A stretch of 64,000 bases of DNA. It comes from Wolinella sp052170135. Lineage in GTDB: Bacteria > Campylobacterota > Campylobacteria > Campylobacterales > Helicobacteraceae. A program made the translations under genes and the position numbers. Shown here in pieces: positions 15,572 through 25,107 of this stretch (within the stretch, counting starts at the first letter, position 1; every line of letters starts with the position of its first letter). The notes below the pieces were generated by a model, which was not told the DNA's origin, did not search any database, and worked only from the letters and a program-made list of their open reading frames with translations. Where the stretch lies: NCBI GenBank assembly GCA_052170135.1, contig JBQNBC010000001.1, forward strand, positions 124,001 to 188,000, read 5' to 3'.

Positions 15572-17813
15572 ACGACCTTTTTAGACCTATAGCCTCTTTA
15601 ATTAACTCATCGCCAGTTGTAAAGGCTTTTGCATTAAATGAATATCCGCGCTGAAGAATAATCAACTCTGTGAGTGCTGAGCCAATATCAACGTTGCTAG
15701 TCTCTAGCATGTTGTCCATCACGCGCCCAAATTTTAAATCACCAGACTTATCCCATGCGAGAATAGGCGCACCGCTTGGATACGTTGGCTCCCCACCGTT
15801 ATAGCTTATAGACGTCATCTGAAACATATTTCCGCCAACTTTTTGAAGCCCCTGATCATTTACAAACGCCGCGATTCCTACGCGCCCCATAGCCTCTGTT
15901 CTGCCATTTGTAAAGGCAAGCATAATTCGCCCGTTGCTATCCACGCTAATGTCTTTTAGTCGACCGATTTGACTTCCATCTTGCGTGGATTCTTTGACAC
16001 TCGAGCTTGCATAGCTATAGTTTGTAGACATGCGCCCATCAGCACTTTTAATAGGATTGTAATCAATAGAACCATTTCCAAAGGGAATCGTTACAGACGA
16101 TCCGCTCGCCACACCGCCATTAAAAGTAACCTCATGAATAACTTTAGAATCGCTCACCATAGTCTTTCCAGTGGCATCGTAAATAGCTGTGCGCGCCTCC
16201 CATCGTTCACCAACGCCAGCATTCCCGGAATCCTTAAGGTAATATTCTGTACGAAGGTTGTATTTCGTGCCATCTGCACTAAATACCTCAACGCCACTTG
16301 TATAGCTAGGAACTGATAGCTTCTCACTCATTAAAGAATCGTTTCTAAGGATCGACCAGTTGGCAAAGTCTGTCGCCGGGCTTGATGCACCCTCTGCGCC
16401 ACTTCGGCGATACAGCGTACCATTAAAGCTCACAACCTCATTTCTTGCGTAGCTTGTGCCATCTTGATACATCGCTACATTTCCCTTTGTTGCTTCACCT
16501 ATATTTACCCATTCTGTTGCAGTTGTAGTTGGATCTGAGTTGCCAGCTGTTGCAGCGACTCTTCTATATAGTGTTCCATTGACATTTACCAAAGTACCAC
16601 TCTCATAAGAGCGAGTTTGGTTATAAGTCTCTACCTTGGAAGAATCAACCCTTTCCCAATTTGTCTTATCTGTGTGCGGATCTGAGTTGCCAGCGGCATT
16701 CGTTCGTCGATAAATTACGCCATCAGCATTTACATAAGTACCTACATCATATCCAGAAGAATCAGCACTATATCGCATGCTTGCGCCACTATCAAAATCC
16801 TTTGTAGCACCCCCAAGCCCGAGCTTTTGAGCTAAACGTCCTGTGATTTCAATTCCCATATCATAAAATGTATCATTATGAAGAAGTAGATTGCAATTGT
16901 GTGGCTTACCCATAGAATCTCGACCAATGTCAAGAGTTAAGCCTGTCTTTTCTTTTATTAGTTTTTTTAGCTCGCCAAGAGTTTTAAACCCATTTTCTCC
17001 ATCGCCGCCATAAGTAAAAGTATGGCTAGTTTTCGCACCATTATTAAGCGTAGATGTAATTGTTATATCCTTGTAGTTGTTTGCCTCAAGAGGTGATAAC
17101 TTATCATCCATAAGAGCATTAACATCCTGTGCCCATAGCGCATCAAGGTCGAATGTGCCATCAGGTTTTTTGAATACTTGATCAATTCCACTGCCACCTG
17201 AAGTCTTGTTTAGATTTATTGCTGTCCCTACCTTTGTAGTTACCGTAGGTTGAAAGTTTAAATCCTCTGGGATTCTTAACGGAGTGAGCTTTGATCCAGA
17301 GAGAGCTTTCGTATCCGCAGCATAGTCATGCTTCGCGCTAAAAGTGCCTGTTTTAGAGATCTTGCCAAGGTCGATTCCGTAAAGATAGTGCCCGCTTGAA
17401 TTGACGAGATAGCCTTCAGCATCACGCGTAAAGCCACCATCACGCGTAAAATAATTCTTTTGAACTTGCCCAAATTTTGGAGCTTGCACATCAAATTCAC
17501 CATTTTTTTGCGTCCCGACTACAAACCACCCCTTACCAGAATAAGCAATATCAAACTCACCCTCAGAGTTTTTATAGCTACCACTTTTTGTACTGATAGC
17601 ATTGCTAGCTTTTGTGACACCATGTCCAAAGTCATTACTAATTGGCGAGCTTGAATTGATATAGCTCATTGATTTAGCGAATAGAGATTCAAACTCTGGT
17701 AGGTTTGCCCTGTACCCTGTCGTATTGACGTTTGCAATATTGTTAGAAACGCTATCTAGTCCTGTTTGATGGGTTAAGATTCCACTTACGCCATTATAGA
17801 GGGTTGCATTCAT
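15570..17813 (-). CDS. flgE2: Second hook-type flagellar protein with inserted carbohydrate-binding-like repeats
   Basis: FlgE-family protein of 747 residues; the H. pylori counterpart (HP0908) is about 605. Ends are typical: MNATLYNGVSGILTHQTGLD, NIANVNTTGYRAN, SGKGWFVVG, and at the C-terminus ETSNVDIGSALTELIILQRG and AFTTGDELIKEA. The extra length lies mainly at residues 347-490, where three ~45-residue repeats resemble CBM5/12 chitin-binding-type modules (see the repeat entry). It sits after fliK and flgD with a 3-bp gap. Whether it builds the hook with FlgE or has another role is unknown. Confidence 0.93.
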   Translation of the reverse strand: MNATLYNGVSGILTHQTGLDSVSNNIANVNTTGYRANLPEFESLFAKSMSYINSSSPISNDFGHGVTKASNAISTKSGSYKNSEGEFDIAYSGKGWFVVGTQKNGEFDVQAPKFGQVQKNYFTRDGGFTRDAEGYLVNSSGHYLYGIDLGKISKTGTFSAKHDYAADTKALSGSKLTPLRIPEDLNFQPTVTTKVGTAINLNKTSGGSGIDQVFKKPDGTFDLDALWAQDVNALMDDKLSPLEANNYKDITITSTLNNGAKTSHTFTYGGDGENGFKTLGELKKLIKEKTGLTLDIGRDSMGKPHNCNLLLHNDTFYDMGIEITGRLAQKLGLGGATKDFDSGASMRYSADSSGYDVGTYVNADGVIYRRTNAAGNSDPHTDKTNWERVDSSKVETYNQTRSYESGTLVNVNGTLYRRVAATAGNSDPTTTATEWVNIGEATKGNVAMYQDGTSYARNEVVSFNGTLYRRSGAEGASSPATDFANWSILRNDSLMSEKLSVPSYTSGVEVFSADGTKYNLRTEYYLKDSGNAGVGERWEARTAIYDATGKTMVSDSKVIHEVTFNGGVASGSSVTIPFGNGSIDYNPIKSADGRMSTNYSYASSSVKESTQDGSQIGRLKDISVDSNGRIMLAFTNGRTEAMGRVGIAAFVNDQGLQKVGGNMFQMTSISYNGGEPTYPSGAPILAWDKSGDLKFGRVMDNMLETSNVDIGSALTELIILQRGYSFNAKAFTTGDELIKEAIGLKRS
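16344..16775 (-). repeat. Three tandem CBM5/12-like repeats inside FlgE2
   Basis: Residues about 347-389, 397-437 and 449-489 share the pattern Y-x5-Y-x3-[TE]-V-x3-G-x-[LI]YRR, then a Gly/Ala linker, [ND/S]SxP or NSDP, and x5-7-W. Examples are NVNGTLYRR, SFNGTLYRR and NADGVIYRR. The Tyr-Gly-Tyr-Pro-Trp spacing fits family 5/12 carbohydrate-binding modules and similar modules in phage tail proteins. The repeats are about 51 residues apart and lie in the surface-exposed middle of the hook subunit. Binding to a glycan is inference. Confidence 0.7.
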
Positions 17814-17816
17814 AAA

Positions 17817-18629
17817 TTAACCTTTCGCGTAAAGCTGCTTAACATTACCAAGGGGAAGTGCTAGGTTATTGCCAAGTTTCAAGTATGGGACATTTTTTTC
17901 ATAAATTACACTCTGCACTTCACCGCGTCCGATTCTTGTCTCTTTATAACGATTTGTCGCTGGGTCTAGATTGTACTCTGCGACAATTCTATACGCGCCC
18001 GCAGGAACATTTGCGCCTGCACTATTTTTCGTATCCCACTCAAATGTCGCATAGCCCTTTACGCCATTATGCCCAGAGAGCGAGAATTCATTTACGACTT
18101 CGTTCTTCTCATTTAGCACGCGAATTACCGGATTTCCCTTGCTTGTGTCGATAGCTTCATCAAAATATAGATCAAACTTGACAGGATCGTTATTTTTAAT
18201 ATTCAAGCCAGTTACATCAGTCTCAGCGATTTTGCCTATCATGCCAACTGTGTTATACCCAGAGAGTTGCGCTAGGAAGTTTGTCGTGTTATTTGTCGTG
18301 TCTATACTCTTTCCTAGATTCTCAAGCGTAGTCTTCATAGTACCCTGAAGATCTGTTAGTTTCTTACTAGTTTCGGCCATAGTTTTGATTGTATCCGTCA
18401 TGCTCGCGAGAGTCTTCTTCATCTCCTCTTGCTGTTCTATTTGCGTCATCATCGCAGTCTGCTCGAGAATCTTCTCCGTCTCCATTGGCGAAGTTGGATC
18501 TTGTGCCTTTAGCTCCTCCAAAAATAGTTTCAAAAATGCATCTTTATCAAGCTCTGACTTCTTGTTCTTGACTACATCTTTTGAGCTAGCTAACGTTGAA
18601 GTGTTGTTTGTATTTGTTACTACTGCCAT
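17817..18629 (-). CDS. flgD: Flagellar hook assembly (capping) protein
   Basis: Scaffold that caps the growing hook and lets FlgE subunits polymerise. The N-terminus holds the conserved KDAFLKLFLEELKAQDPTSP and ETEKILEQTAMMTQIEQQEEM blocks. The C-terminal half has the FlgD Ig-like fold (NDPVKFDLYFDEA; GYATFEWDTKNSAG-x-NVPAGAYRI). 270 residues. It lies 10 bp after fliK and 3 bp before flgE2, in one operon with them. Confidence 0.95.
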   Translation of the reverse strand: MAVVTNTNNTSTLASSKDVVKNKKSELDKDAFLKLFLEELKAQDPTSPMETEKILEQTAMMTQIEQQEEMKKTLASMTDTIKTMAETSKKLTDLQGTMKTTLENLGKSIDTTNNTTNFLAQLSGYNTVGMIGKIAETDVTGLNIKNNDPVKFDLYFDEAIDTSKGNPVIRVLNEKNEVVNEFSLSGHNGVKGYATFEWDTKNSAGANVPAGAYRIVAEYNLDPATNRYKETRIGRGEVQSVIYEKNVPYLKLGNNLALPLGNVKQLYAKG

Positions 18630-18639
18630 GATTCTCTCC

Positions 18640-20373
18640 TTAGGCGTATTTAGGTAGGATAATCTCCATTTTGCTAGACAAGGACTCCTCCTCTATCCCT
18701 AGCGCATTGGTCTTATAGGCATACAAGCTATTTTCGTTCCCTTTTTGCTCGTGCCCCGAGTGATTTTGTCCATTAAAGCCACTTCCAGAGCCACTACTAT
18801 CGCTAAAGCTCATAGCCACATCGCTAAAACCAACATTTGATAACTGCTGCCTAAACTCCGTAGTATTATTCATAAATAGTTGAATTGCCTGCGGATTTGA
18901 TGTCACCTGCACGAGCAGATTCTGACCGCGTTGCGTGATTGTCAGCTCAACGCTACCGAGATTTTCTGGATTTAGCTCTATTGAGAGTTTTGTTAGAGGA
19001 GGCTTGTAGTTTTGAACCTCCTCTTTTAGCGTGTGCGTGAAGTTTCTAATTGTCTCTTTTGCTGCCACACTTCTATTTAAAATCTCATTGCGAATCTCGC
19101 TAGATGTTATAAACAAGCCTTTTTCTATCGTTTGCGCCTCTTTTTTTGGCTTCTCGCCTTCATCTATTTTTTCACTCTTTTCACTCTTTTCACTCTTTTC
19201 ACTCTTTTTTGCAATTAAACTTTGGAGGTTTTGCACCTCTTTTAGGCTTTGGGCTTCGGCACGCTTTGTTTCCTCATTTATGGTGGTTGGCTCCATACTT
19301 GCCACAGATGGCATCTTTGCATTCAAAGGTTCAAAAACAGTTGCTTTATGCGTATCTTTTATTGCAACTTTTAGCTCTTTTGGCTCCTTGAATTCTTGGC
19401 TTCGAGAATCAACGCTAGATTCTTGCGCTTTTACCTTTTGAGCTGCGGCTTCAGTTTTTACAGGCTTTTTGTCCTTTGTAATATTTAGGATTCCCACCAA
19501 AGAAGCATTGCTACTTGCTTGATTAATGATTTGCTCTTGCGCTTTTTTTGGCTCTGCATCGACGATAATATCAGGCTTTAGCTCCAGTTTTTGCGAGCTC
19601 TGAGCAACTTTTGGCATATCTTTATACGCTACCTTCTCGCTTTTTTGCTCACTGTTGGCGACTTGACCTTTTTGTACACCCTGCTCTGCTTTGGATTCTT
19701 TTACTACATGATCTTTTTTTTCGACTTTTATCGCGTCATTTATGATTTTGTCTCTAGGAAGATTTTGGACTAGTTTCTGCTTTGGCTTACTGACATCTTC
19801 TGCATCTTTTTCTACCTCTTTGGTAGCCTTTTTTATTGCAACAGAGGCAGGTGTTTCTAGCACTTGTTTACCATCAGATTCTCCGTGTATCGCACTTGGC
19901 TTAAGCCCTAGCTCCTCCGCCTTTTTTATAACATCTTGAAGTGTTTTTAAGTCACTTTGATGAACCTCTTTATTCCTTTTGTTCTTGTCATCTTTGACAT
20001 TTAATTTTGATTCTTCAATTGCTTGCTTTGCTTCCAAAAGCAACTCTTTTAGCGCGCTATTTGAGTTTTTCACAGTGCTATTTAGTCCGGCTTTTGTGCC
20101 ACTTAAGATCGACATTGCCGTATTTTGTGCCTTGGATAGCACCTGATGACTCAAAAGCAGATTTTGCACTTCGCTAAGTTGATTTTCAATGTGTAGATTC
20201 TTGATTTGCGCATTTATTCCTTGTGGCTTTTTAGCACTTTTTGAAACAGACAATGCCTCAGCAAAAAGCCCTAAAAACTGCTCACTATCAGCCTCGCTAG
20301 CCCCTATTTTTGAGCCTTGCAAGCCTTCAGTTTTTGTAGAGATTGTGACTTTTTTTAGCATCTCATGAAGCAT
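18640..20373 (-). CDS. fliK: Flagellar hook-length control protein
   Basis: Secreted molecular ruler that sets hook length and switches export from hook to filament subunits. The 577-residue protein has a long, charged, Lys/Glu-rich middle (about 60-430) and a compact C-terminal switch domain at about 460-530: KLSIELNPENLGSVELTI, LLVQVTSNPQAIQLF and FRQQLSNVGF. The end is Ser/Gly-rich (SDSSGSGSGFNGQN), then SLYAYK. An in-frame 9-bp repeat (19173-19208) lies in the linker. AAAGGGG precedes the ATG and a sigma-54 promoter lies at 20411-20425. It is first in fliK-flgD-flgE2. Confidence 0.92.
   Translation of the reverse strand: MLHEMLKKVTISTKTEGLQGSKIGASEADSEQFLGLFAEALSVSKSAKKPQGINAQIKNLHIENQLSEVQNLLLSHQVLSKAQNTAMSILSGTKAGLNSTVKNSNSALKELLLEAKQAIEESKLNVKDDKNKRNKEVHQSDLKTLQDVIKKAEELGLKPSAIHGESDGKQVLETPASVAIKKATKEVEKDAEDVSKPKQKLVQNLPRDKIINDAIKVEKKDHVVKESKAEQGVQKGQVANSEQKSEKVAYKDMPKVAQSSQKLELKPDIIVDAEPKKAQEQIINQASSNASLVGILNITKDKKPVKTEAAAQKVKAQESSVDSRSQEFKEPKELKVAIKDTHKATVFEPLNAKMPSVASMEPTTINEETKRAEAQSLKEVQNLQSLIAKKSEKSEKSEKSEKIDEGEKPKKEAQTIEKGLFITSSEIRNEILNRSVAAKETIRNFTHTLKEEVQNYKPPLTKLSIELNPENLGSVELTITQRGQNLLVQVTSNPQAIQLFMNNTTEFRQQLSNVGFSDVAMSFSDSSGSGSGFNGQNHSGHEQKGNENSLYAYKTNALGIEEESLSSKMEIILPKYA
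19173..19208 (-). repeat. Four copies of a 9-bp repeat encoding Ser-Glu-Lys in FliK
   Basis: CACTCTTTT occurs four times in a row on the plus strand and is read as SEK-SEK-SEK-SEK on the coding strand. Gain or loss of a unit keeps the frame and would change the ruler region of FliK by three residues per copy. Confidence 0.9.
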
Positions 20374-20410
20374 AAATGCCCCTTTGGCGTATAAATTTTA
20401 GGCTTTTAAA

Positions 20411-20425
20411 GCAACTTTTATTCCC
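20411..20425 (-). promoter_or_regulatory. Sigma-54 (RpoN) promoter of fliK-flgD-flgE2
   Basis: Minus-strand GGGAATAAAAGTTGC keeps GG-N10-GC and the TTGC core, though the -24 half is weaker than at flgE and flgH. The start is expected near 20400, about 27 bases before the fliK ATG. Confidence 0.6.
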
Positions 20426-20548
20426 TAGTTTTTGCCTTTGAGAGAATCGAGCCTAAAAAAATTGCTCTAGATTCTTCTTGTGCAGTTTTGGTAAAAAAGT
20501 TCTAATGATTATTGAGATAAAATTTCGCCAAAAATCTCTGGGAGTTCA

Positions 20549-22354
20549 ATGCAAAATATAAGAAATATCGCGGTAATCGCGCACGTTGACCATGGTAAAA
20601 CTACGCTAGTTGATGGACTTTTGAAGCAATCTGGGACATTTGCATCTCATGAGCAAGTTGATGAACGCGTCATGGATAGTAACACCATCGAGCGCGAACG
20701 TGGAATTACGATTCTCTCCAAAAACACAGCCATCCGCTACAAAGGGTATAAAATCAATATTATAGACACTCCAGGGCACGCTGACTTTGGCGGTGAAGTA
20801 GAGCGAGTGCTAAAGATGGTTGATGGCGTGCTTTTGCTAGTAGACGCCCAAGAGGGTGTTATGCCTCAAACAAAGTTCGTCGTCAAAAAAGCCCTAAACA
20901 TTGGACTGCGCCCAATAGTCGTAATCAATAAAATCGACAAGCCAGCTGCCGACCCAGAACGAGTCATTAATGAAGTCTTTGATCTCTTTGTTGCAATGGA
21001 TGCAAGCGAAGAGCAGCTTGACTTTCCAGTAATCTACGCTGCGGCACGTGATGGCTACGCTATGAAGGAGTTAAGCGACGAGAAAAAATCACTTGAACCT
21101 CTGTTTGAGTCCATCGTAGAGCATGTACCTGAGCCTAGCGGAAGCGCTGAGAATCCACTCCAAATCCAAGTGTTTACACTTGATTACGACAACTACGTAG
21201 GCAAGATAGGAATCGCGAGAATCTTTAACGGTACGGCAAAAAAAGGGCAAACAGTCATGCTTGCGCAAGCCGATGGAGAAAAAGATAATGGAAGAATCAC
21301 AAAGCTAATCGGATTTCATGGATTGGCACGCATGGAGATTGATGAAGCTGAAGCTGGCGACATCGTAGCGATTGCCGGATTCCACTCCATTGATGTTGGC
21401 GATTCTCTAGTTGACCCGAATAATCCAATGCCACTTGACCCAATGCATCTCGAAGAACCAACAATGTCAGTCTATTTCGCAGTTAACGACTCACCACTAG
21501 CAGGCACAGAGGGCAAGCATGTAACAGCAAACAAACTAAAAGATCGCCTAGAAAAAGAGATGCAGACAAATATCGCGATGAAAATGGAAGAGATGGGCGA
21601 AGGGAAATTCAAAGTATCTGGGCGTGGCGAGCTACAGATTACGATTCTCGCGGAGAATCTACGTCGCGAGGATTTTGAATTTAGCATTTCACGCCCTGAA
21701 GTCATAGCAAAAGAGGAAAATGGCATCCATCTCGAACCATTTGAAAATCTAGTCGTAGATACACCACAAGACTACGCTGGCACAGTAATCGAAAAGCTAG
21801 GTCGCAGAAAAGCCGAGATGAAAGCAATGAATCCAATGGGAGATGGCTATACGCGATTGGAGTTTGAGATACCTGCTCGTGGATTGATTGGTTATCGAAG
21901 CGAATTTTTGACCGACACCAAGGGCGAAGGCGTAATGAATCACTCGTTTTTGGATTTTCGACCTTTTAGTGGAGTGGTCGAGAGCAGAAGTAATGGCGCA
22001 CTAGTATCAATGGAAAATGGCGAAACAACTGGCTTTTCGCTTTTTAATATCCAAGAACGTGGTGTTCTTTTTGTATCGCCACAAACAAAGGTTTATGTCG
22101 GCATGATTATTGGCGAGCATAGTCGTGATAACGACCTAGATGTCAATCCAATCAAAGCAAAGAATCTAACAAACATGCGAAGCAGCGGTAGTGAAGAAGC
22201 GATAAAGCTAGTCCCGCCACGTGAATTAACACTTGAACGCGCACTGGAGTGGATTGAAGACGATGAAATTCTTGAAATTACGCCACTAAATATCAGGATC
22301 CGCAAAAAATATCTGGATCCTACGGTTCGCAGACGCCACGCTAGGCAACCATGA
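20549..22354 (+). CDS. typA: Ribosome-associated GTPase BipA/TypA
   Basis: Translational GTPase of the EF-G family that binds 70S ribosomes and helps ribosome assembly and stress adaptation. Seen: P-loop AHVDHGKTT (about residues 10-18), switch II DTPGHADFGGEV, NKIDKP, a domain II from about 200, and the C-terminal BipA region (EFEIPARGLIGYRSEFLTDT, RSSGSEEAIKLVPPRELTLE, LNIRIRKKYLDP). 601 residues, normal length. The gene stands alone with its own upstream region; a GATAAAAT -10-like box lies about 20513-20522. Confidence 0.97.
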   Translation: MQNIRNIAVIAHVDHGKTTLVDGLLKQSGTFASHEQVDERVMDSNTIERERGITILSKNTAIRYKGYKINIIDTPGHADFGGEVERVLKMVDGVLLLVDAQEGVMPQTKFVVKKALNIGLRPIVVINKIDKPAADPERVINEVFDLFVAMDASEEQLDFPVIYAAARDGYAMKELSDEKKSLEPLFESIVEHVPEPSGSAENPLQIQVFTLDYDNYVGKIGIARIFNGTAKKGQTVMLAQADGEKDNGRITKLIGFHGLARMEIDEAEAGDIVAIAGFHSIDVGDSLVDPNNPMPLDPMHLEEPTMSVYFAVNDSPLAGTEGKHVTANKLKDRLEKEMQTNIAMKMEEMGEGKFKVSGRGELQITILAENLRREDFEFSISRPEVIAKEENGIHLEPFENLVVDTPQDYAGTVIEKLGRRKAEMKAMNPMGDGYTRLEFEIPARGLIGYRSEFLTDTKGEGVMNHSFLDFRPFSGVVESRSNGALVSMENGETTGFSLFNIQERGVLFVSPQTKVYVGMIIGEHSRDNDLDVNPIKAKNLTNMRSSGSEEAIKLVPPRELTLERALEWIEDDEILEITPLNIRIRKKYLDPTVRRRHARQP

Positions 22355-22736
22355 GATTTTTGTTAAAGAATCTCAGTATGGCAAATTATATACGGCTTTG
22401 GCGTGATGGGTTTTGGCAAAATGTGCAACTAGCCTAAGAATCGAATACGTGACAACAGTTACTTTGACTTTAGACTACGGCATAACTAATAGATTTAGCT
22501 TACGCAAAATCACCAAAACACAGCTTTGTGTAGTAGATTTATTATATGCATTACAAGGGCGACTCGCCTCCACCTGCTGTAGCTAAAGCTTGCCTTTGTG
22601 AAAAAATAAAATCTTTAAATATGCTACAAAAGCGTAGCATAATTGTTTTAAGAAATCAGGTGGCGCTTGCGCCCATAGCTTATAAAGGCAAGTTTATTTG
22701 CCTACGAAACAAAACAATAAATATAGGAGTCTTTCT
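22355..22736. other. Structured intergenic region (nrdA leader) with interlocking inverted repeats
   Basis: This 382-bp gap has no convincing gene. Arm A (22557-22576, ending CCACCTG at 22570-22576) is inverted at 22657-22674 (CAGGTGG at 22657-22663). Arm B (CTTGCCTTT, 22589-22597) is complementary over 9 bp to 22684-22692. Because the order is A-B-A'-B', the pairings interlock. B' can instead fold with TTGCCT (hairpin 22686-22703). An 8-bp hairpin lies at 22620-22641. A TATTATATG box (about 22539) could start the transcript just before arm A. The last hairpin ends 22 bases before the nrdA ribosome binding site. A regulatory leader or a REP-like insertion would both fit. Confidence 0.55.
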
Positions 22737-25103
22737 TTGCTAACGGTCATTAAGCGAAGCGGGCGTGTTGAAACGCTCGATGTCACAAAAATACAAAAAT
22801 TCACAAAAGAGGCAGTACAAGGACTAGAAAACGTCAGTCAAAGCGAGCTAGAAGTCGATGCAAAGATTCAATTTCGCGATAAAATTACGACAGAAGAGAT
22901 ACAACAAACACTTATCAAAACTGCTGTAGATAAAATCGATGTAGATGCGCCAGACTGGACATTTGTAGCGGCTAGACTATTTCTTTATGACCTATATCAC
23001 AAAGCAAATCACTTTACAGGATATGGCAAGCTAAAAGATTACTTCGAAAACGGTGAAAAAGAGGGGAGAATCGTACGAGGCTTAAAAGATAAATTTGACC
23101 TTGACTTTTTGGATAGTAAAATTGCACCAGAGCGCGACTTGCAATTCACATATCTGGGAATCAAAACTCTCTATGACCGCTACCTAATAAAAGATAAAAA
23201 CAACCGCCCAATTGAACTTCCACAGCATATGTTTATGGCGATTGCAATGTTTTTGGCGCAAAACGAGAAGAATCCAAACGAATGGGCGGCGAAATTCTAC
23301 GATCTATTAAGTAACTTTGAAGTGATGGCGGCAACCCCGACACTGAGCAATGCCCGCACTCCACGCCACCAACTAAGCTCGTGCTACATTGGCAGCACAC
23401 CTGATAATATCGAAGGAATCTTCGATAGCTACAAAGAGATGGCGCTACTTTCAAAGTATGGCGGAGGAATCGGCTGGGACTACAGTAAGGTTCGTGGACT
23501 TGGTAGCTTCATTGATGGGCATAAGAATGCTGCAGGAGGGGTTGTGCCGTTTTTAAAAATCACAAACGACATCGCCATCGCCGTTGATCAGCTGGGTACG
23601 CGCAAAGGAGCAATTAGTGTGTATCTTGAGCCATGGCATACTGATATTTTTGACTTTATTGACCTAAAGAAAAATAGTGGCGAGGAGCGCAGGCGTGCCC
23701 ACGACCTCTTTCCTGCGCTGTGGATTCCAGATATTTTCATGCGCAGAGTCGAGGAAGATTCCTACTGGACGCTACTTGATCCACATGAGTGTGGAGATCT
23801 CACAGATCTCTATGGCGAGGCGTTTGAAAAACGCTACATAGAATATGAAAACATGGAAGGAATCATAAAAGATAGCGTACGCGCAAAAGAGCTATGGAAG
23901 AGAATCCTTACAAGCTACTTTGAGGTAGGCTCACCATTTTTATGCTTCAAGGATAATGCAAACCATGCAAATCCAAACTCGCACACAGGGGTAATTCGTA
24001 GCTCAAATCTCTGCACCGAGATATTCCAAAATACAGAGCCAAATCACTATGTAATCCGCGTGGAATACGAAGATGGCGACAGCGAGATTTTCAACGAAAG
24101 AGATGAAATAACAACCGATCTAAAAATCACAAAACGTGCAAACAAAATTACGTCGATGGATTCTATAAATGGCAAAAAGGTATTTATCGCTGAAAGAATT
24201 GCACAAGAAGGCAAAACGGCCGTCTGCAACCTCGCAAGCATAAATCTCTCAAAAATTAATACAAAAGATGAAATAGCGCGTGTAGTGCCAATAGCCGTAC
24301 GAATGCTTGACAACGTCATTGACCTCAACTTCTACCCAAGTAAAAAAGTCAAAAAGACAAACCTTGAGACACGTGCAATCGGGCTTGGCGTAATGGGCGA
24401 AGCACAAATGCTGGCTGAAGCAAAAATCCAATGGGGTAGCGATGCGCATCTAGAAAAGATTGATACACTCCTAGAGCAAATCAGCTACCACGCAATAAAG
24501 GCAAGTAGCGAGCTAGGTAAAGAAAAAGGAATCTATCCAAATTTCAATGGCTCAAACTGGTCACAAGGTATTTTCCCAATCGATATGGCAAACGCTGAAG
24601 CAAAAAAACTAATTGACAGGGGTGGACTCTTTGGCACGGATTGCGACTGGGATTCTCTTCGCGCTCTAGTCAAAGAGCAAGGAATGCGAAATGGCTACCT
24701 AATGGCGATTGCGCCAACGAGCTCCATTAGCATCCTGGTAGGTACGACACAGACTATTGAACCAATATATAAACGAAAATGGTTTGAAGAGAATCTAAGT
24801 GGCATGATTCCTGTTACAGCGCCAAATCTCAGCATAAACACATGGAACTATTATCAAGGCGCGTATGAGCTAGACCAAAATCTCATAATTCGCGCTGCTG
24901 CAATCCGCCAAAAGTGGATAGACCAAGGACAAAGTACAAATGTGTTTATGTCGCTTGATAAGGCGAGCGGGAAATACCTCAACGACATCTACATGAGTGC
25001 ATGGAAACTTGGACTAAAATCAACCTACTATCTAAGAAGTCAAAGCCCGCAAGCTGAGGCACACACTATGGATAGAAGCATAGAGTGCGAAGGGTGTCAG
25101 TAG
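22737..25103 (+). CDS. nrdA: Class Ia ribonucleoside-diphosphate reductase, alpha subunit
   Basis: Large subunit that reduces ribonucleotides to deoxyribonucleotides for DNA synthesis. The start chosen is TTG 22737 (MLTVIKRSGRVETLDVTKIQKF), 7 bases after GGAG; it gives 788 residues and the same N-terminus as H. pylori NrdA. An in-frame TTG at 22698 lies inside a hairpin and adds unconserved residues. Seen: an ATP cone at 1-90, active-site cysteines in LSSCYIGS, NLCTEI and AVCNLASINLS, NGYLMAIAPTSS, and the C-terminal thiol pair (IECEGCQ). No nrdB is nearby. Confidence 0.96.
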   Translation: MLTVIKRSGRVETLDVTKIQKFTKEAVQGLENVSQSELEVDAKIQFRDKITTEEIQQTLIKTAVDKIDVDAPDWTFVAARLFLYDLYHKANHFTGYGKLKDYFENGEKEGRIVRGLKDKFDLDFLDSKIAPERDLQFTYLGIKTLYDRYLIKDKNNRPIELPQHMFMAIAMFLAQNEKNPNEWAAKFYDLLSNFEVMAATPTLSNARTPRHQLSSCYIGSTPDNIEGIFDSYKEMALLSKYGGGIGWDYSKVRGLGSFIDGHKNAAGGVVPFLKITNDIAIAVDQLGTRKGAISVYLEPWHTDIFDFIDLKKNSGEERRRAHDLFPALWIPDIFMRRVEEDSYWTLLDPHECGDLTDLYGEAFEKRYIEYENMEGIIKDSVRAKELWKRILTSYFEVGSPFLCFKDNANHANPNSHTGVIRSSNLCTEIFQNTEPNHYVIRVEYEDGDSEIFNERDEITTDLKITKRANKITSMDSINGKKVFIAERIAQEGKTAVCNLASINLSKINTKDEIARVVPIAVRMLDNVIDLNFYPSKKVKKTNLETRAIGLGVMGEAQMLAEAKIQWGSDAHLEKIDTLLEQISYHAIKASSELGKEKGIYPNFNGSNWSQGIFPIDMANAEAKKLIDRGGLFGTDCDWDSLRALVKEQGMRNGYLMAIAPTSSISILVGTTQTIEPIYKRKWFEENLSGMIPVTAPNLSINTWNYYQGAYELDQNLIIRAAAIRQKWIDQGQSTNVFMSLDKASGKYLNDIYMSAWKLGLKSTYYLRSQSPQAEAHTMDRSIECEGCQ

Positions 25104-25107
25104 AGGC

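Noticed and set aside
22557..22703. Integron attC site
   Set aside because: The paired arms lack the RYYYAAC/GTTRRRY core sites, and no integrase is nearby.
22546..22743. 65-codon open frame before nrdA
   Set aside because: It lies within the inverted repeats and overlaps the nrdA start in another frame; no ribosome binding site or similarity.
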